DNA of 53,228 bases from an uncultured beta proteobacterium (GTDB lineage Bacteria; Pseudomonadota; Gammaproteobacteria; Burkholderiales; Burkholderiaceae_C). Below, piece by piece: positions 33,454-43,312 of the stretch; the stretch's first letter is position 1, and every line of letters begins with the position of its first letter. The stretch spans positions 1 to 53,228 of the forward strand of contig CAIKVZ010000020.1 of assembly GCA_903830985.1 (NCBI GenBank), in the 5' to 3' direction. A model generated the notes under the pieces. That model was not told the origin of the DNA. It saw nothing but the letters and a program-made list of their open reading frames with translations, and did not search any database. Made by a program: the position numbers and the translations under genes.

Positions 33454-33481
33454 GGTCGGCGTGTCCCAGGGCCCGCAAAAT
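33440..33481 (+). promoter_or_regulatory. Predicted CRP/FNR-type operator and -10 box, rightward arm of a shared site
   Basis: GTGCGTTCGCGCAC (33440-33453) is a perfect GTGCG/CGCAC palindrome. Rightward, CAAAAT (33476-33481) is exactly 29.5 nt from the centre. The leader to ATG 33527 is about 39 nt. Confidence 0.63.
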
Positions 33482-33526
33482 CATGGCAACTGGCTGGAGC
33501 ATTCAGCCGCTACGGAGCATTCACCC

Positions 33527-35482
33527 ATGGCCACACAAGAAGGCAAGGCAATCCCATCCTGGCTCTCCTGGCCACTCGCCGCGCTGTTGCTGTTGCTGGT
33601 CTGCAGTTGGTTGGCCGTGAGCGTCTTCGGCTGGAACTGGTTGCGTGCGCCGATCGAGCGTTACGCACTGCAAAAGACCGGTCGCGTGCTGGCCATCAGC
33701 GGCGACCTGAGTCTGGGCATGGCCTGGCCGCTGCTGCGCCTGCACGCAGCCGGTGTCACCTTCGACAACCCGAGCTGGGCCAAGGAAAGCAAGATGCTCG
33801 CCGCGCAGGGGGTGGACGTCACGCTCGAACTGCCACAGTTGCTGCAGCGCCGACTGGTCTTCCCCGAAGTGCGCCTGGACCGCGCGGTGGTGTTTCTCGA
33901 ACAGGGCAGTGAGGGGCGCAAGAGCTGGCTGCTCGACAGTTTGCAGCAGGACGAAACCGCCGTGATCCCGATCGGGCGCGTGGCGCTGGAATACGCCACC
34001 CTGGGCTACGACGATGTGGCGCAGCGCACCCGCATTCGCGCTGCGTTGTCGACCGACAGCAGCGGGGCCGACAACAGTGCCGGCCTGAACTTCAGCGCGC
34101 AGGGCAGCTTCAAGGGTCAGGCGCTGCAGGCCACGGGCAAGGGTGGGCCGCTGCTGGCGCTGCGCGACCTCGGTCGGCCCTATGCCTTGAACCTCGACGC
34201 CACGGTAGGCAGCACCGCGGTCAAAGCCGACGGCAGCATCACCGGACTTCTGGCGCTCACGGCGGTGGACATGCAGATGCAGCTGCGAGGCGACAGCCTG
34301 GAGCAACTGTATCCACTGTTGGGCATGGCCTTCCCGGCGACGCGCGCCTATGCCACGCAGGGACGCTTGCTGCACAGCGACGCGCTGTGGCGCTACCAGG
34401 ACTTTTCCGGGCACATAGGTCAAAGTGACATTGCCGGCACGCTGCAGGTCAGTACCGCGGCAAAAGTCCCGGCGCTGAGCGCCGATCTGACATCCAATTT
34501 GCTCGACCTGAACGACCTCGGTCCGGTCATCGGTGCACGGCCCGGTAGCGTGGCCAAGGCCGCGCGCGCGCCGGCGCAGGCGCGCGTCCTGCCTGATGTG
34601 GCGTTTCGCACCGAGCGCTGGAACTCCGTGGATGCCGAAGTGCAGTTGCGCGCCAAAACGCTGCGCCATGCCGCCGCATTGCCCTTGGAAAACCTGGTGA
34701 CGCACCTGAGCTTGCGCGACGCCGTGCTGACGCTGGAACCGCTGGACTTTGGCCTGGCCGGTGGCCAGCTCTCGGCCCACATCACGCTGGACGGGCGCAG
34801 TCAACCCTTGCTGGGCAAGGCGCGGGTGCAGGTGAAGAAGGTCCTTCTGGCGCGTCTCTTTCCCACCATCGAACTGGCCAAAGACAGCATCGGGCAGGTG
34901 AATGGCGAATTCGATCTGGCGGGGCAGGGCGACTCTGTCGCCGCCATGCTGGGCAGTGCCAACGGCAAGCTCGGCCTGGTCGTGACCGGTGGCGAAATCA
35001 GCAAGCTGATGATGGAGAAATCAGGCCTGCACCTGTGGGAAATTTTGGCCCTGAATGTGCGGGGCGACCGGCTGGTCAAACTGCGCTGCGCGGTGGCCGA
35101 CTTTGACGTCAGCCACGGCAGCATGCTCGCACAGGCGCTGGTGTTCGACACCGAGATCAACACCCTGCTGGGCAGTGGCCGCATCGACCTGGCGCAGGAA
35201 AAGCTCGACCTCACGCTGATCCCCAAGACCAAGGCGATCAGCCCGGTGGCGCTGCGCAGCCCGATCTATGTGCGTGGCACGCTGGCGCGTCCTGATGTGC
35301 AGGTGGACAAGGGACGCGTCGCCGTGCGGGCCCTGGGCGCCGTGGCGCTGGGACTGGTGAACCCCTTGCTGGCCTTGTTGCCGCTGGTGGAGACCGGCCC
35401 GGGCAGCGACAGCGATTGTCGCCAGTTGGTGCGCGAGGCCAAGGCCATGCCGGCTGCGCCCAAGCCCGCTGCTGCGCGTTGA
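33527..35482 (+). CDS. AsmA family protein
   Basis: The product is 651 residues, starting at ATG 33527 (MATQEGKAIPSW); GGAG lies about 9 nt upstream and the longer frame covers the operator. One N-terminal transmembrane helix (LAALLLLLVCSWLAVSVFGW) is followed by a large periplasmic beta-rich domain. Typical AsmA segments include LSLGMAWPLLRLHAAGVTFD near the start and DTEINTLLGSGRIDLAQEKL near the end. AsmA-like proteins form hydrophobic-groove bridges that carry phospholipid between membranes. That fits a stress regulon that also contains an Mla-type operon. Confidence 0.9.
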   Translation: MATQEGKAIPSWLSWPLAALLLLLVCSWLAVSVFGWNWLRAPIERYALQKTGRVLAISGDLSLGMAWPLLRLHAAGVTFDNPSWAKESKMLAAQGVDVTLELPQLLQRRLVFPEVRLDRAVVFLEQGSEGRKSWLLDSLQQDETAVIPIGRVALEYATLGYDDVAQRTRIRAALSTDSSGADNSAGLNFSAQGSFKGQALQATGKGGPLLALRDLGRPYALNLDATVGSTAVKADGSITGLLALTAVDMQMQLRGDSLEQLYPLLGMAFPATRAYATQGRLLHSDALWRYQDFSGHIGQSDIAGTLQVSTAAKVPALSADLTSNLLDLNDLGPVIGARPGSVAKAARAPAQARVLPDVAFRTERWNSVDAEVQLRAKTLRHAAALPLENLVTHLSLRDAVLTLEPLDFGLAGGQLSAHITLDGRSQPLLGKARVQVKKVLLARLFPTIELAKDSIGQVNGEFDLAGQGDSVAAMLGSANGKLGLVVTGGEISKLMMEKSGLHLWEILALNVRGDRLVKLRCAVADFDVSHGSMLAQALVFDTEINTLLGSGRIDLAQEKLDLTLIPKTKAISPVALRSPIYVRGTLARPDVQVDKGRVAVRALGAVALGLVNPLLALLPLVETGPGSDSDCRQLVREAKAMPAAPKPAAAR

Positions 35483-35496
35483 CGCCGCCGCGTTGA

Positions 35497-35970
<474 letters not shown>

Positions 35971-36098
35971 AGCCCACCGGCCTTCCATGCCATGATGAGT
36001 CGCCAGGTGCTGCACGCGTAAGATTCGCAGGACATCTCCGACCAACGGGTAGGCCGAGCTTTGCACTGCTTGACTCCCTACCCATCAAAGGAATACCC

Positions 36099-36995
36099 GT
36101 GACCGAATCGAAGCCCGCAAGCAGCTTGCTTGCGCCATTCATTGAAAACCTCTACCGCATGGCCTGGATCGTGGAAGCACGCGATCCGTACACCGGAGGG
36201 CATTTGTGGCGGGTGTCGCAATACTCCCGCTTGCTGGCGCGGGACCTGGAACTGCAAGCCGACGAAGTCGCGCAGATTGAATTGGGCGGCTTTTTGCATG
36301 ACCTCGGCAAGGTCGGTATTCCGGATGCTGTGCTGAACAAGCCGGGGCCGCTCAATGAGCATGAATACGCGCTGATCAAGACGCATCCCCGTATTGGGGC
36401 ACGACTGCTGCGTGGTCACCCCCTGGCCGCCCTGGCGCACGATGCGGTGACGATGCACCACGAAATGCCCGACGGGCGTGGCTATCCAGAGGGGCTCAGC
36501 GGCGACAGCATTCCCCTGATCGCGCGCATCGTCGGTATTTGCGACGCCTTTGACGCCATGACCAGCACCCGTCCCTACCGCACGGGCATGCCGGTGCAGA
36601 AGGCTCTGGCCATCATCCAGGATGCCGCTGGCAAGCAATTCGACGCTGCCCTGAGCGAACGCTTTGTGCGCCTGGGCAACGAGGGCCGGCTGCAGCACAT
36701 CGTGGGCCACACGGACCACGGCATACCCATCATGAACTGCGCCATGTGCGGCCCGACCGTCGTCGTGAGGCGGGATCAGAAGCCGGGCGAATTCGTCTAT
36801 TGCCACCATTGCGGCAGCCAGGCCAGGTTCAAATTCCGCACCGAAGAAGCCATCGAGTTGGAGCCTACCGGCGAGAAGGGTTCGGCCGAACAGTTGGAGA
36901 CGGAAGTCGACGAGGCCTTGCTGTCGGCGCTGGTCACCGGCGCGTACCAGAACCTGGCACCTCGCTACAAGGGCTTGCTGGATGGCGCGCGCTGA
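36099..36995 (+). CDS. HD-GYP domain protein with C-terminal zinc ribbon
   Basis: The product is 298 residues, starting at GTG 36099 with AAGGAA 6 nt upstream. The HD-GYP phosphodiesterase domain (residues about 15-190) contains DPYTGGHLWRVSQYSRLLA, the HD dyad in GFLHDLGKVGIPD and the GYP motif in MHHEMPDGRGYPEG, so cyclic-di-GMP hydrolysis is expected. No receiver or sensor domain precedes it. The C-terminal part carries CAMCGPTVVV...YCHHCGS-type cysteine pairs (residues about 215-245), a probable zinc ribbon, which is unusual for HD-GYP proteins. It overlaps the next gene by 14 nt. Confidence 0.9.
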   Translation: MTESKPASSLLAPFIENLYRMAWIVEARDPYTGGHLWRVSQYSRLLARDLELQADEVAQIELGGFLHDLGKVGIPDAVLNKPGPLNEHEYALIKTHPRIGARLLRGHPLAALAHDAVTMHHEMPDGRGYPEGLSGDSIPLIARIVGICDAFDAMTSTRPYRTGMPVQKALAIIQDAAGKQFDAALSERFVRLGNEGRLQHIVGHTDHGIPIMNCAMCGPTVVVRRDQKPGEFVYCHHCGSQARFKFRTEEAIELEPTGEKGSAEQLETEVDEALLSALVTGAYQNLAPRYKGLLDGAR

Positions 36996-37587
36996 TACCG
37001 GCCTGCCGGCGGCGACTGCCTTGCTGTTGCAGCAGGTGCGTGCCTGTACCCTGTGCGCGCCTCAGTTGCCGCTGGGTGCGCGCCCGGTGCTGCAGGTGCA
37101 CCCGGCCGCGCGCATTCTGGTGGTCGGGCAGGCCCCTGGAACCAAGGTGCACAACAGTGGCGTGCCTTTTGATGATGCCAGCGGTGACCGCTTGCGGGAG
37201 TGGATGGGCATCAGCCGAGAAGTGTTTTATGAACCCACGCAGATGGCGATTGTGCCCATGGGCTTTTGCTACCCCGGAACCGGAAAGTCAGGCGACCTGC
37301 CGCCCCGGCCCGAGTGCGCCCCCCGCTGGCGCCAGGAAGTGCTGGCACACATGCCCGCCATCGCACTCACGCTGGTCATCGGCCAGTATGCGCAAGCCTG
37401 GCATTTGCCGAAATCAGTCCACAGCAGCGTGACCGGGACGGTGCAGCGCTGGCAGGAATTTGCACCCAACGTGATTCCTCTGCCCCACCCCAGCCCGCGC
37501 AACAACATCTGGCTCAAACGCAATCCCTGGTTCGCCGAGTCGCTGCTGCCGGAACTTAAAGTACTGGTGGCGCGCGCCCTGGTTTAA
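36982..37587 (+). CDS. Uracil-DNA glycosylase family protein
   Basis: The product is 201 residues and belongs to the uracil-DNA glycosylase superfamily: RILVVGQAPGTKVHNSGVPF supplies the phosphate-loop motif, and IPLPHPSPRNN supplies the C-terminal His motif. A CTLC pair (residues about 22-25) precedes the domain. It lacks the clear four-cysteine Fe-S set of family 4 enzymes, so a less studied subfamily is likely and activity on uracil is not certain. It starts inside the HD-GYP gene (14-nt overlap), and its stop overlaps that of the convergent gene at 37584. Confidence 0.85.
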   Translation: MARADTGLPAATALLLQQVRACTLCAPQLPLGARPVLQVHPAARILVVGQAPGTKVHNSGVPFDDASGDRLREWMGISREVFYEPTQMAIVPMGFCYPGTGKSGDLPPRPECAPRWRQEVLAHMPAIALTLVIGQYAQAWHLPKSVHSSVTGTVQRWQEFAPNVIPLPHPSPRNNIWLKRNPWFAESLLPELKVLVARALV

Positions 37588-37925
37588 GCGACCTTGCGCA
37601 CGATCATGCTGCAGACCTGGTCGTGCAAGTCACGCAGGTCCTGCGGGGCCTTGGAAAAGTTCATTTTTTGGTCCATGCGCAACTTGGCGGCCGACAGCGA
37701 TACCGCCGTCGGTTTTTCAAAGTCGGCACCCATCAGGCTGCGCATGGAGGCACGGGCCTGGCGCTCGGTCTCTTCATCGCTGAGCTTCTCACCCATCAAC
37801 ATGGCACCGCGCTTGAGCGTCTCGCCATGGATGGTGACAAAGCATCCCAGCATGGCCTCGCGGGCTTCCAGCGGAGTGACGCTGACAGCAGATTTGGCTT
37901 TGTTCAATTGGTCTTTGACGTGCAT
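37584..37925 (-). CDS. Small soluble protein, unknown
   Basis: The product is 113 residues, starting at ATG 37925 with GGAG 7 nt upstream. It is helical and charged, with no signal, membrane segment or cysteine pair (segments MHVKDQLNKAKSAVSVTPLE, SDEETERQARASMRSLMGAD, LRDLHDQVCSMIVRKVA). I do not recognise the family. It lies 66 nt downstream of the AhpD-like gene on the same strand and may be co-transcribed with it. Its stop overlaps the stop of the uracil-DNA-glycosylase-like gene. Confidence 0.7.
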   Translation of the reverse strand: MHVKDQLNKAKSAVSVTPLEAREAMLGCFVTIHGETLKRGAMLMGEKLSDEETERQARASMRSLMGADFEKPTAVSLSAAKLRMDQKMNFSKAPQDLRDLHDQVCSMIVRKVA

Positions 37926-37991
37926 ACATTTCTCCAATAAATGATCAGGGCAGGCGGCAGGTTCAGGCCGCCCGTGGTGCAACAGACAGGC

Positions 37992-38543
37992 TTAAACGGT
38001 TTCCAGCGCGCGGGCCCTGACCAGCGGGAAATCGATGACCGTGCCGCAGGCGTTGTTGACGAAGTTGGTGTAGACCGTTGCGGCCACGTTGGCGATGATT
38101 TCCATCACGGCGGCATCGTCGAAGCCGGCCTCTTTCACCGCGTGCACATGGTCTGCGCTGACGTGGCCTTGCTTCTCCAAAACTGCTTTGGAAAATGTCA
38201 GGGCGGCCTGCACCTTTGCGTCGGCCGATTGACCGAGCAGGTTGACGCTCAGCTCCTCGACTTGCAGCCCGGCGCCCTTGCCCATGAGGGTGTGGGCTGA
38301 GGCGCAGTAGTCGCAATTGTTGACGCCCGATGTAACCAGTGCAATCTGGTGGCGCAGGCCGGCCGAGAGCTTGCCGGTGGCCAGCGCCTCGCCTTGCGCG
38401 AAATAGAACTTCAGCGCCGCAGGGGAATGCGCGATGGTCTTGAACAGGTTGGGCACCATGCCCATTTTCTTTTGCACGCCTTCGAGCAGGACGGCGGATG
38501 CGGCGGGGGTATTGGCCATGGTGGCAGCTTCGATACGGGGCAT
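37992..38543 (-). CDS. AhpD-like carboxymuconolactone decarboxylase family protein
   Basis: The product is 183 residues, starting at ATG 38543 with GGAG upstream. It has the AhpD fold with the redox pair and proton-relay His in NNCDYCASAHTLMG (CxxC then His, residues about 93-100) and the N-terminal MVPNLFKTIAHSPAALKFYF. Members act as peroxidase partners or alkylhydroperoxidases. The divergent AraC-type gene at 38660 is probably its regulator. An inverted repeat in the shared gap is a candidate operator. Confidence 0.9.
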   Translation of the reverse strand: MPRIEAATMANTPAASAVLLEGVQKKMGMVPNLFKTIAHSPAALKFYFAQGEALATGKLSAGLRHQIALVTSGVNNCDYCASAHTLMGKGAGLQVEELSVNLLGQSADAKVQAALTFSKAVLEKQGHVSADHVHAVKEAGFDDAAVMEIIANVAATVYTNFVNNACGTVIDFPLVRARALETV

Positions 38544-38594
38544 GTGAATCTCCAGAAGGGGTTGCGTGCGGGTTGCACAGGAACGAATGTCGAG

Positions 38595-38623
38595 CTTTCG
38601 GTGATACTTGCGTGCACCGAAAG
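38595..38623. promoter_or_regulatory. Inverted repeat between the AhpD-like and AraC genes
   Basis: CTTTCGGTG (38595-38603) and CACCGAAAG (38615-38623) form a perfect 9-bp inverted repeat with an 11-base spacer. Related half-sites (GCTTTC and CGAAAGC) recur nearby at 38628-38655. This is a plausible binding site for the divergent AraC-type regulator. Confidence 0.55.
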
Positions 38624-38659
38624 TCCCGCTTTCACCACCATTCGTATCGAAAGCACGCC

Positions 38660-39484
38660 ATGGACCGCCTGTCGCCACTGTTTGCCCGCTTCTCGCTCAG
38701 CGCCGATGTGTTCTTCAGTGGGGCGCTGTGTGGTGTGGCGGATTTCCCCAACGACAAGGGCATCGGCATCCTGCACGTGCTGCGCCGGGGCCAACTGCGG
38801 GTCATCCACGCCAACGGCGACACCGTGGACGTTGCAGCGCCGGCCTTGCTGTTCTACCGTCAGGCCAGCGTGCACCGCTTTGAGGTGGACGATCCATCAG
38901 GCTGTGAACTGGTCTGTGCCTTCATTGATTTCGGCGCAGGCATGGGCTTGCAGATTCTGCGCGGCCTGCCGCAGTTTCTGCGGGTACCCATGCAAGACAT
39001 CGCTGGCGTGCAGCCGACGCTGGAGTTGCTGTTTGCCGAGGCCTTCGGCGAGCGCTCGGGTCGCAGCGCGGCCATTGACCGCTTGGTCGAATATTTCACC
39101 ATTTTGCTGTTGCGCCACACCGTCGAGGCCAGTCTGGTACAGGAAGGCGTGCTGGCAGGGCTCGCAGATGAGCGACTGGCCAAGGCCATGATGGCCATGC
39201 AGCTCAGGCCTGATGAGGCCTGGACCTTGGAAACACTGGCTGTGGCGGCCGCCATGTCGCGCTCACGCTTTGCCAAGCATTTTCTGGAGACCGTGGGCGT
39301 GACCGCCATGGACTACCTCACCGACTGGCGCATCAGCGTCGCGCAGGGCTTGCTCAAGCGCGGCAAGCCGTTGAAAGCCGTTGCGCCTGCCGTGGGTTAT
39401 TCCAATGAGGCCGCGTTTGCCCGCGCGTTTGCCCGTCGCGCCGGGGTTTCACCCAGCGTCTGGATGACCAGCATGCAAGCGTGA
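38660..39484 (+). CDS. AraC family regulator with cupin_6 sensor domain
   Basis: The product is 274 residues, starting at ATG 38660. The N-terminal half is a cupin_6-type effector domain (VFFSGALCGVADFPNDKGIG, HVLRRGQLRVIHANGD). The C-terminal half has two helix-turn-helix motifs of the AraC type (TLETLAVAAAMSRSRFAKHF and KAVAPAVGYSNEAAFARAFA) ending RRAGVSPSVWM. Family members with this sensor often control the divergently placed oxidoreductase, here the AhpD-like gene. Whether it is an activator or repressor is unknown. Confidence 0.92.
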   Translation: MDRLSPLFARFSLSADVFFSGALCGVADFPNDKGIGILHVLRRGQLRVIHANGDTVDVAAPALLFYRQASVHRFEVDDPSGCELVCAFIDFGAGMGLQILRGLPQFLRVPMQDIAGVQPTLELLFAEAFGERSGRSAAIDRLVEYFTILLLRHTVEASLVQEGVLAGLADERLAKAMMAMQLRPDEAWTLETLAVAAAMSRSRFAKHFLETVGVTAMDYLTDWRISVAQGLLKRGKPLKAVAPAVGYSNEAAFARAFARRAGVSPSVWMTSMQA

Positions 39485-39685
39485 TCGTTTGGCCTCGGGA
39501 GTCGCGAGTTGGATAACATACGGTGGTTCACGCCCTCGAAAATTCCGGCCATTGGCTGGGGCATGAGCTCTGGCACGCACAGTAAAGGTTCTGATGAGTC
39601 AACGATCGTCCCGGCACCTGTCGATTGGTCTGCCGCCTGGCTGCTGGCCGTATGACGCGGGTGCAGCCAATGAGACCGAAACCGC

Positions 39686-42600
39686 ATGATGCCCATCGGG
39701 CCCACCTTGCTGGGTCGAAACAGCGGCAGTGAACGCCGAGAGATCGCGTACTCACTCGCGGGACTGGTGCTGGTGGCCGTGGTTCCGCTGCTGATCTTCG
39801 GCGCCGGTGCGGCCTGGTTGATCGTCGAGCAGGCCAAGACCGAAGTCGCGCAGAAACTGGGCGCCACGGCGTCGGCTTTGCGGGTCACCGTGGACCACGA
39901 ATTGGCCCATCAGTTTGCCGCGATGCAGGTTCTGGCCGCTGACAGCAGTCTGGACAGTACCGACCTGACGACTTTTCATGACCGGGCGCTGCGCACAGTG
40001 AATGCCCAGGTCAACTGGTTGAACGTGGCCCTGATTGAGCCGCGAACCCACACCATTGTCGCCAGTTCGCTGAAGACGTTCGGGCCTGACAGCGCCATTC
40101 TGGCGCCGGATTCGCTGGACCGTGTGGCAGCGACGCGCACGCCCGAGACCGTCGGCGTCTATGCCACCGGCAAGCTGACGAAAAAACCTTTTGTGCTGTT
40201 CAGAAGCCCGGTGGTTCGCAATGGCGAGGTGCGCTACATCCTGTCGGTCGCCATTGATCCACAGTTGCTGGGTGCCATCTTTACCGAGCAGAAATTGGCC
40301 GCGTCGTGGACCGGCGCGGTGTTGGACAAGCAGATGTTGATCGCCGGGAGGTCGCGCGAGCCGGACCGGTTCGTGGGTCGAACCACCACGCCATCGCTGG
40401 CGCAGCGCATACAGGCGAGCGAGAGCGGCATGTTCAAGTCGCAGAATTTTGAAGGTGCAACGGTTTACACCGTTTTCAACCGCTCTCCTGTGACGGGCTG
40501 GTCGGTGGCCGTCGGTGTTCCCGAGGAGGAAGTCGACCTGCCCATTCGCCAAACGCTGTCGCAACTGGCGGCGGCCGGCGCGGTGTTGATGGCCCTGTCC
40601 TTGCTGGTGGCCTGGTCGGTTGGGCGAGGCATTCTGCGGCGGCGCATCGCCCATGAAAAGGGACTCGAGGAGAGCCGCAGCCGATTGCAGGCCTCCCTGG
40701 CGGACTACAACGACCTGGTGCATCGCATTCCGGTCGGCGTCTACAAGTTCCGCATGCTCAAGGCAGGCGGATACCGGTTCGACTACGTCAGCCCGCGCTT
40801 TTGCGAACTGCTGGGGGTCAGTGCCGAGGAGATGTACCGGGATGTGAAGTTCCAGCACGTGCACCCTGACGATCTGCCCGAGTTTCGCCGCCTGATCGAA
40901 TTGGCCCGCAAGTCCTTGCAGCAATTCGTGTGGGAAGGTCGAATGATCGCCCCCAGCGGAGAGCGCTGGATGCACATCGAGTCGTCACCCACCGTGCTGG
41001 CCCATGGTGACATCGTGGAAAACGGCTTTGTCTTTGACGTGACCGAACGCAAGCAGGCCGATAACGCCGCCGAGCGTGCGCGCCTGCGGCTGCAAACCAT
41101 TTTGAGCACGGCCAGCGACGGCATTCACATGCTGGACCGCGAGGGAATCCTGATCGACGCCAACGACGCTTTCCTGAACATGCTTGGCTATGAGCGCAGT
41201 GACATTGGCAAAGTAGGGGTTGGCGACTGGGACGTGAATCTGCCATGGCAACAGATCAAGGCGCGCAACGATGCTTTGATCGACCGGCGCGAGAGTCAGG
41301 TCTTTGAAACCCGCCATCGCCGCCGCGACGGTGTCATTCTGGATGTGGAGATCAACGCGTCCGGCCTGGAACTCGACGGCCAGCGGGTGGTGTATGCGGC
41401 TTCGCGCGACATCAGTCAACGCAAGAAGATGGAAGCCTCGCTGGCCGAAAGCGAGGCACGCCATCGGACCCTGATCGAATGGTCGCCCGAACCCATCGGC
41501 GTGCACCGGGGCGGACGCTTGCTTTATGTGAATCCGGCCGCGGTCAAAATGTTCGGAGCGAAGTCGGCGCAGGACCTGTTGGGTCGGCCGGTGATCGACC
41601 TGGTGCATCCGGATTCGCACCCCTTGGCGCTGGCACGAGCCGCGGCGCTGAGCGAAGCCTCCAGCGCCAACCCGATGAGCGAACAAAAGTACCTCAAGGT
41701 GGACGGTTCGACCATCGATGTGGAAGTCCAGAGCCGGTGGATTGAATTTGACGGCGCACCCGCCATTCTGGTCGCGATGCGCGACGCCACAGAGCGCAAG
41801 GCCGCCGCCAGCGAAATCGAACACCTGGCGTTCTACGATTCGCTCACTGATTTACCCAATCGGCGTCTCATGCTCGATCGCCTGGAGCGAGCCGTCACCA
41901 GCAGCGCTCGCCACGGCCGACACGGCGCCCTGATGCTCATCGATCTGGACAATTTCAAGGTCCTCAACGACACCCTGGGTCATGCCGTTGGCGACCAACT
42001 GCTGATGGAAGTCGCAAGCCGTCTGCGTTTGACCACACGCGAGGGCGACACCGTCGCGCGCATGGGTGGCGATGAATTCGTCGTGGTACTCGAAGACCTG
42101 GACGACAGCGAGATGTCTGCGATCCAGGCAGAACATGTGGCCAACAAGATTCTGGCCAGCCTGCGCCTGCCCTACACCCTCAAAGTCGGCGGCGACGGCA
42201 ACGACCAGCGCCAGCGTCAATATCACTGCACTTCCAGCATTGGCATTGCCCTGTTTCTCGGCCAATCGGTCACGCCCGATGATTTGATGAAGCGGGCCGA
42301 CACGGCGATGTACCAGGCAAAAGCCGCGGGACGCAATAGCTTGCGATTTTTCGACCCGCAGATGCAGGCTGCGGTGGCGTCACGGGCGGAACTCGAAGCC
42401 GACCTGCACAACGCGGTCTTGCACCAGCAGTTCAAACTCTACTATCAGCCACAGGTCAACCGCGAAGGCCGGGTGACCGGCGTGGAGGCGCTGGTACGGT
42501 GGCTGCACCCCGAGCGCGGCCTTGTGCCGCCGGGCGATTTCATACCCCTGGCCGAAGATACCGGTCTGATTCTTCCGCTTGGGCAGTGGGTTCTCGAAGC

Positions 42601-43162
42601 CGCCTGCAGGCAGTTGACGGCGTGGTCGTTGACTCCAGAGATGTCGCAACTGTCCATTTCAGTGAATGTCAGCGCGCATCAGTTTCGTCACAAGGATTTT
42701 GTCGCGCAGGTTCTGCAGACGCTGGCGCGTACCGGCGCGAACCCACGACGACTCAAACTTGAATTGACCGAGAGTCTGCTGGTGCACGATGTGGAGGTTG
42801 TCATCGCCAAGATGAACGAACTCAAATCGAATGGCGTGGGTTTCTCGCTGGACGACTTTGGCACGGGCTATTCGTCGCTGTCCTACTTGAAGCGATTGCC
42901 GCTGGATCAACTCAAGATCGACCAGGGCTTTGTCCGGGACATTCTGGTCGATCCGAATGACGCGGCCATCGCCAAGATGGTGATTGTGCTGGCCGAGAGT
43001 CTGGGGCTGGCGGTGATCGCAGAGGGCGTGGAAACCGAGGCGCAGAGGGCGTTCCTTGAGCGCCTGGGATGCTTTGCGCACCAGGGGTACCTGTTCGGGC
43101 GCCCGATTCCCATTGATGAATTCGAGGCGACGATGGCGCATCAAGCGACCCGACAGAAATAG
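39686..43162 (+). CDS. Membrane GGDEF-EAL protein with extracytoplasmic sensor and PAS domains
   Basis: The product is 1158 residues, from ATG 39686 or 39689. Transmembrane helices near 20-48 and 290-312 enclose a periplasmic Cache-like sensor. Three PAS-type segments span about 345-715 (such as GVYKFRMLKAGGYRFDYVSP and TLIEWSPEPIGVHRGGRLLY). A GGDEF domain follows with intact motif RMGGDEFVVVLEDLD near 791, then an EAL domain with VEALVRWLHP near 932 and DDFGTGYSSLSYLKRLP. Both catalytic motifs are intact, so it could make or degrade cyclic-di-GMP. No regulon-type promoter precedes it. Confidence 0.93.
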   Translation: MMPIGPTLLGRNSGSERREIAYSLAGLVLVAVVPLLIFGAGAAWLIVEQAKTEVAQKLGATASALRVTVDHELAHQFAAMQVLAADSSLDSTDLTTFHDRALRTVNAQVNWLNVALIEPRTHTIVASSLKTFGPDSAILAPDSLDRVAATRTPETVGVYATGKLTKKPFVLFRSPVVRNGEVRYILSVAIDPQLLGAIFTEQKLAASWTGAVLDKQMLIAGRSREPDRFVGRTTTPSLAQRIQASESGMFKSQNFEGATVYTVFNRSPVTGWSVAVGVPEEEVDLPIRQTLSQLAAAGAVLMALSLLVAWSVGRGILRRRIAHEKGLEESRSRLQASLADYNDLVHRIPVGVYKFRMLKAGGYRFDYVSPRFCELLGVSAEEMYRDVKFQHVHPDDLPEFRRLIELARKSLQQFVWEGRMIAPSGERWMHIESSPTVLAHGDIVENGFVFDVTERKQADNAAERARLRLQTILSTASDGIHMLDREGILIDANDAFLNMLGYERSDIGKVGVGDWDVNLPWQQIKARNDALIDRRESQVFETRHRRRDGVILDVEINASGLELDGQRVVYAASRDISQRKKMEASLAESEARHRTLIEWSPEPIGVHRGGRLLYVNPAAVKMFGAKSAQDLLGRPVIDLVHPDSHPLALARAAALSEASSANPMSEQKYLKVDGSTIDVEVQSRWIEFDGAPAILVAMRDATERKAAASEIEHLAFYDSLTDLPNRRLMLDRLERAVTSSARHGRHGALMLIDLDNFKVLNDTLGHAVGDQLLMEVASRLRLTTREGDTVARMGGDEFVVVLEDLDDSEMSAIQAEHVANKILASLRLPYTLKVGGDGNDQRQRQYHCTSSIGIALFLGQSVTPDDLMKRADTAMYQAKAAGRNSLRFFDPQMQAAVASRAELEADLHNAVLHQQFKLYYQPQVNREGRVTGVEALVRWLHPERGLVPPGDFIPLAEDTGLILPLGQWVLEAACRQLTAWSLTPEMSQLSISVNVSAHQFRHKDFVAQVLQTLARTGANPRRLKLELTESLLVHDVEVVIAKMNELKSNGVGFSLDDFGTGYSSLSYLKRLPLDQLKIDQGFVRDILVDPNDAAIAKMVIVLAESLGLAVIAEGVETEAQRAFLERLGCFAHQGYLFGRPIPIDEFEATMAHQATRQK

Positions 43163-43312
43163 CGCAGGCAGCCGGTGCGCCGGGCGGCAGCGCAGCCCCT
43201 GACATCTGATCAAGTTCGGCTAATTCCCATAGGAATGCACGACCTCCGGCATGACGGCAGAATGACGCAGCCGTTTCAACTCGGCTTTTCAACAACACTC
43301 AGGAGAAGGCAA

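Noticed and set aside
38566-38578. GTGC-N5-GCAC palindrome in the AhpD/AraC gap
   Set aside because: The centre is one base short and no -10 is in place; the nearby CTTTCGGTG repeat is a better candidate operator.
43175-43216. Half-matching GTGCGCCGGGCGGC with CAAGTT before the MBL gene
   Set aside because: The spacing fits but the right half-site is wrong; too weak to include without a matrix score.
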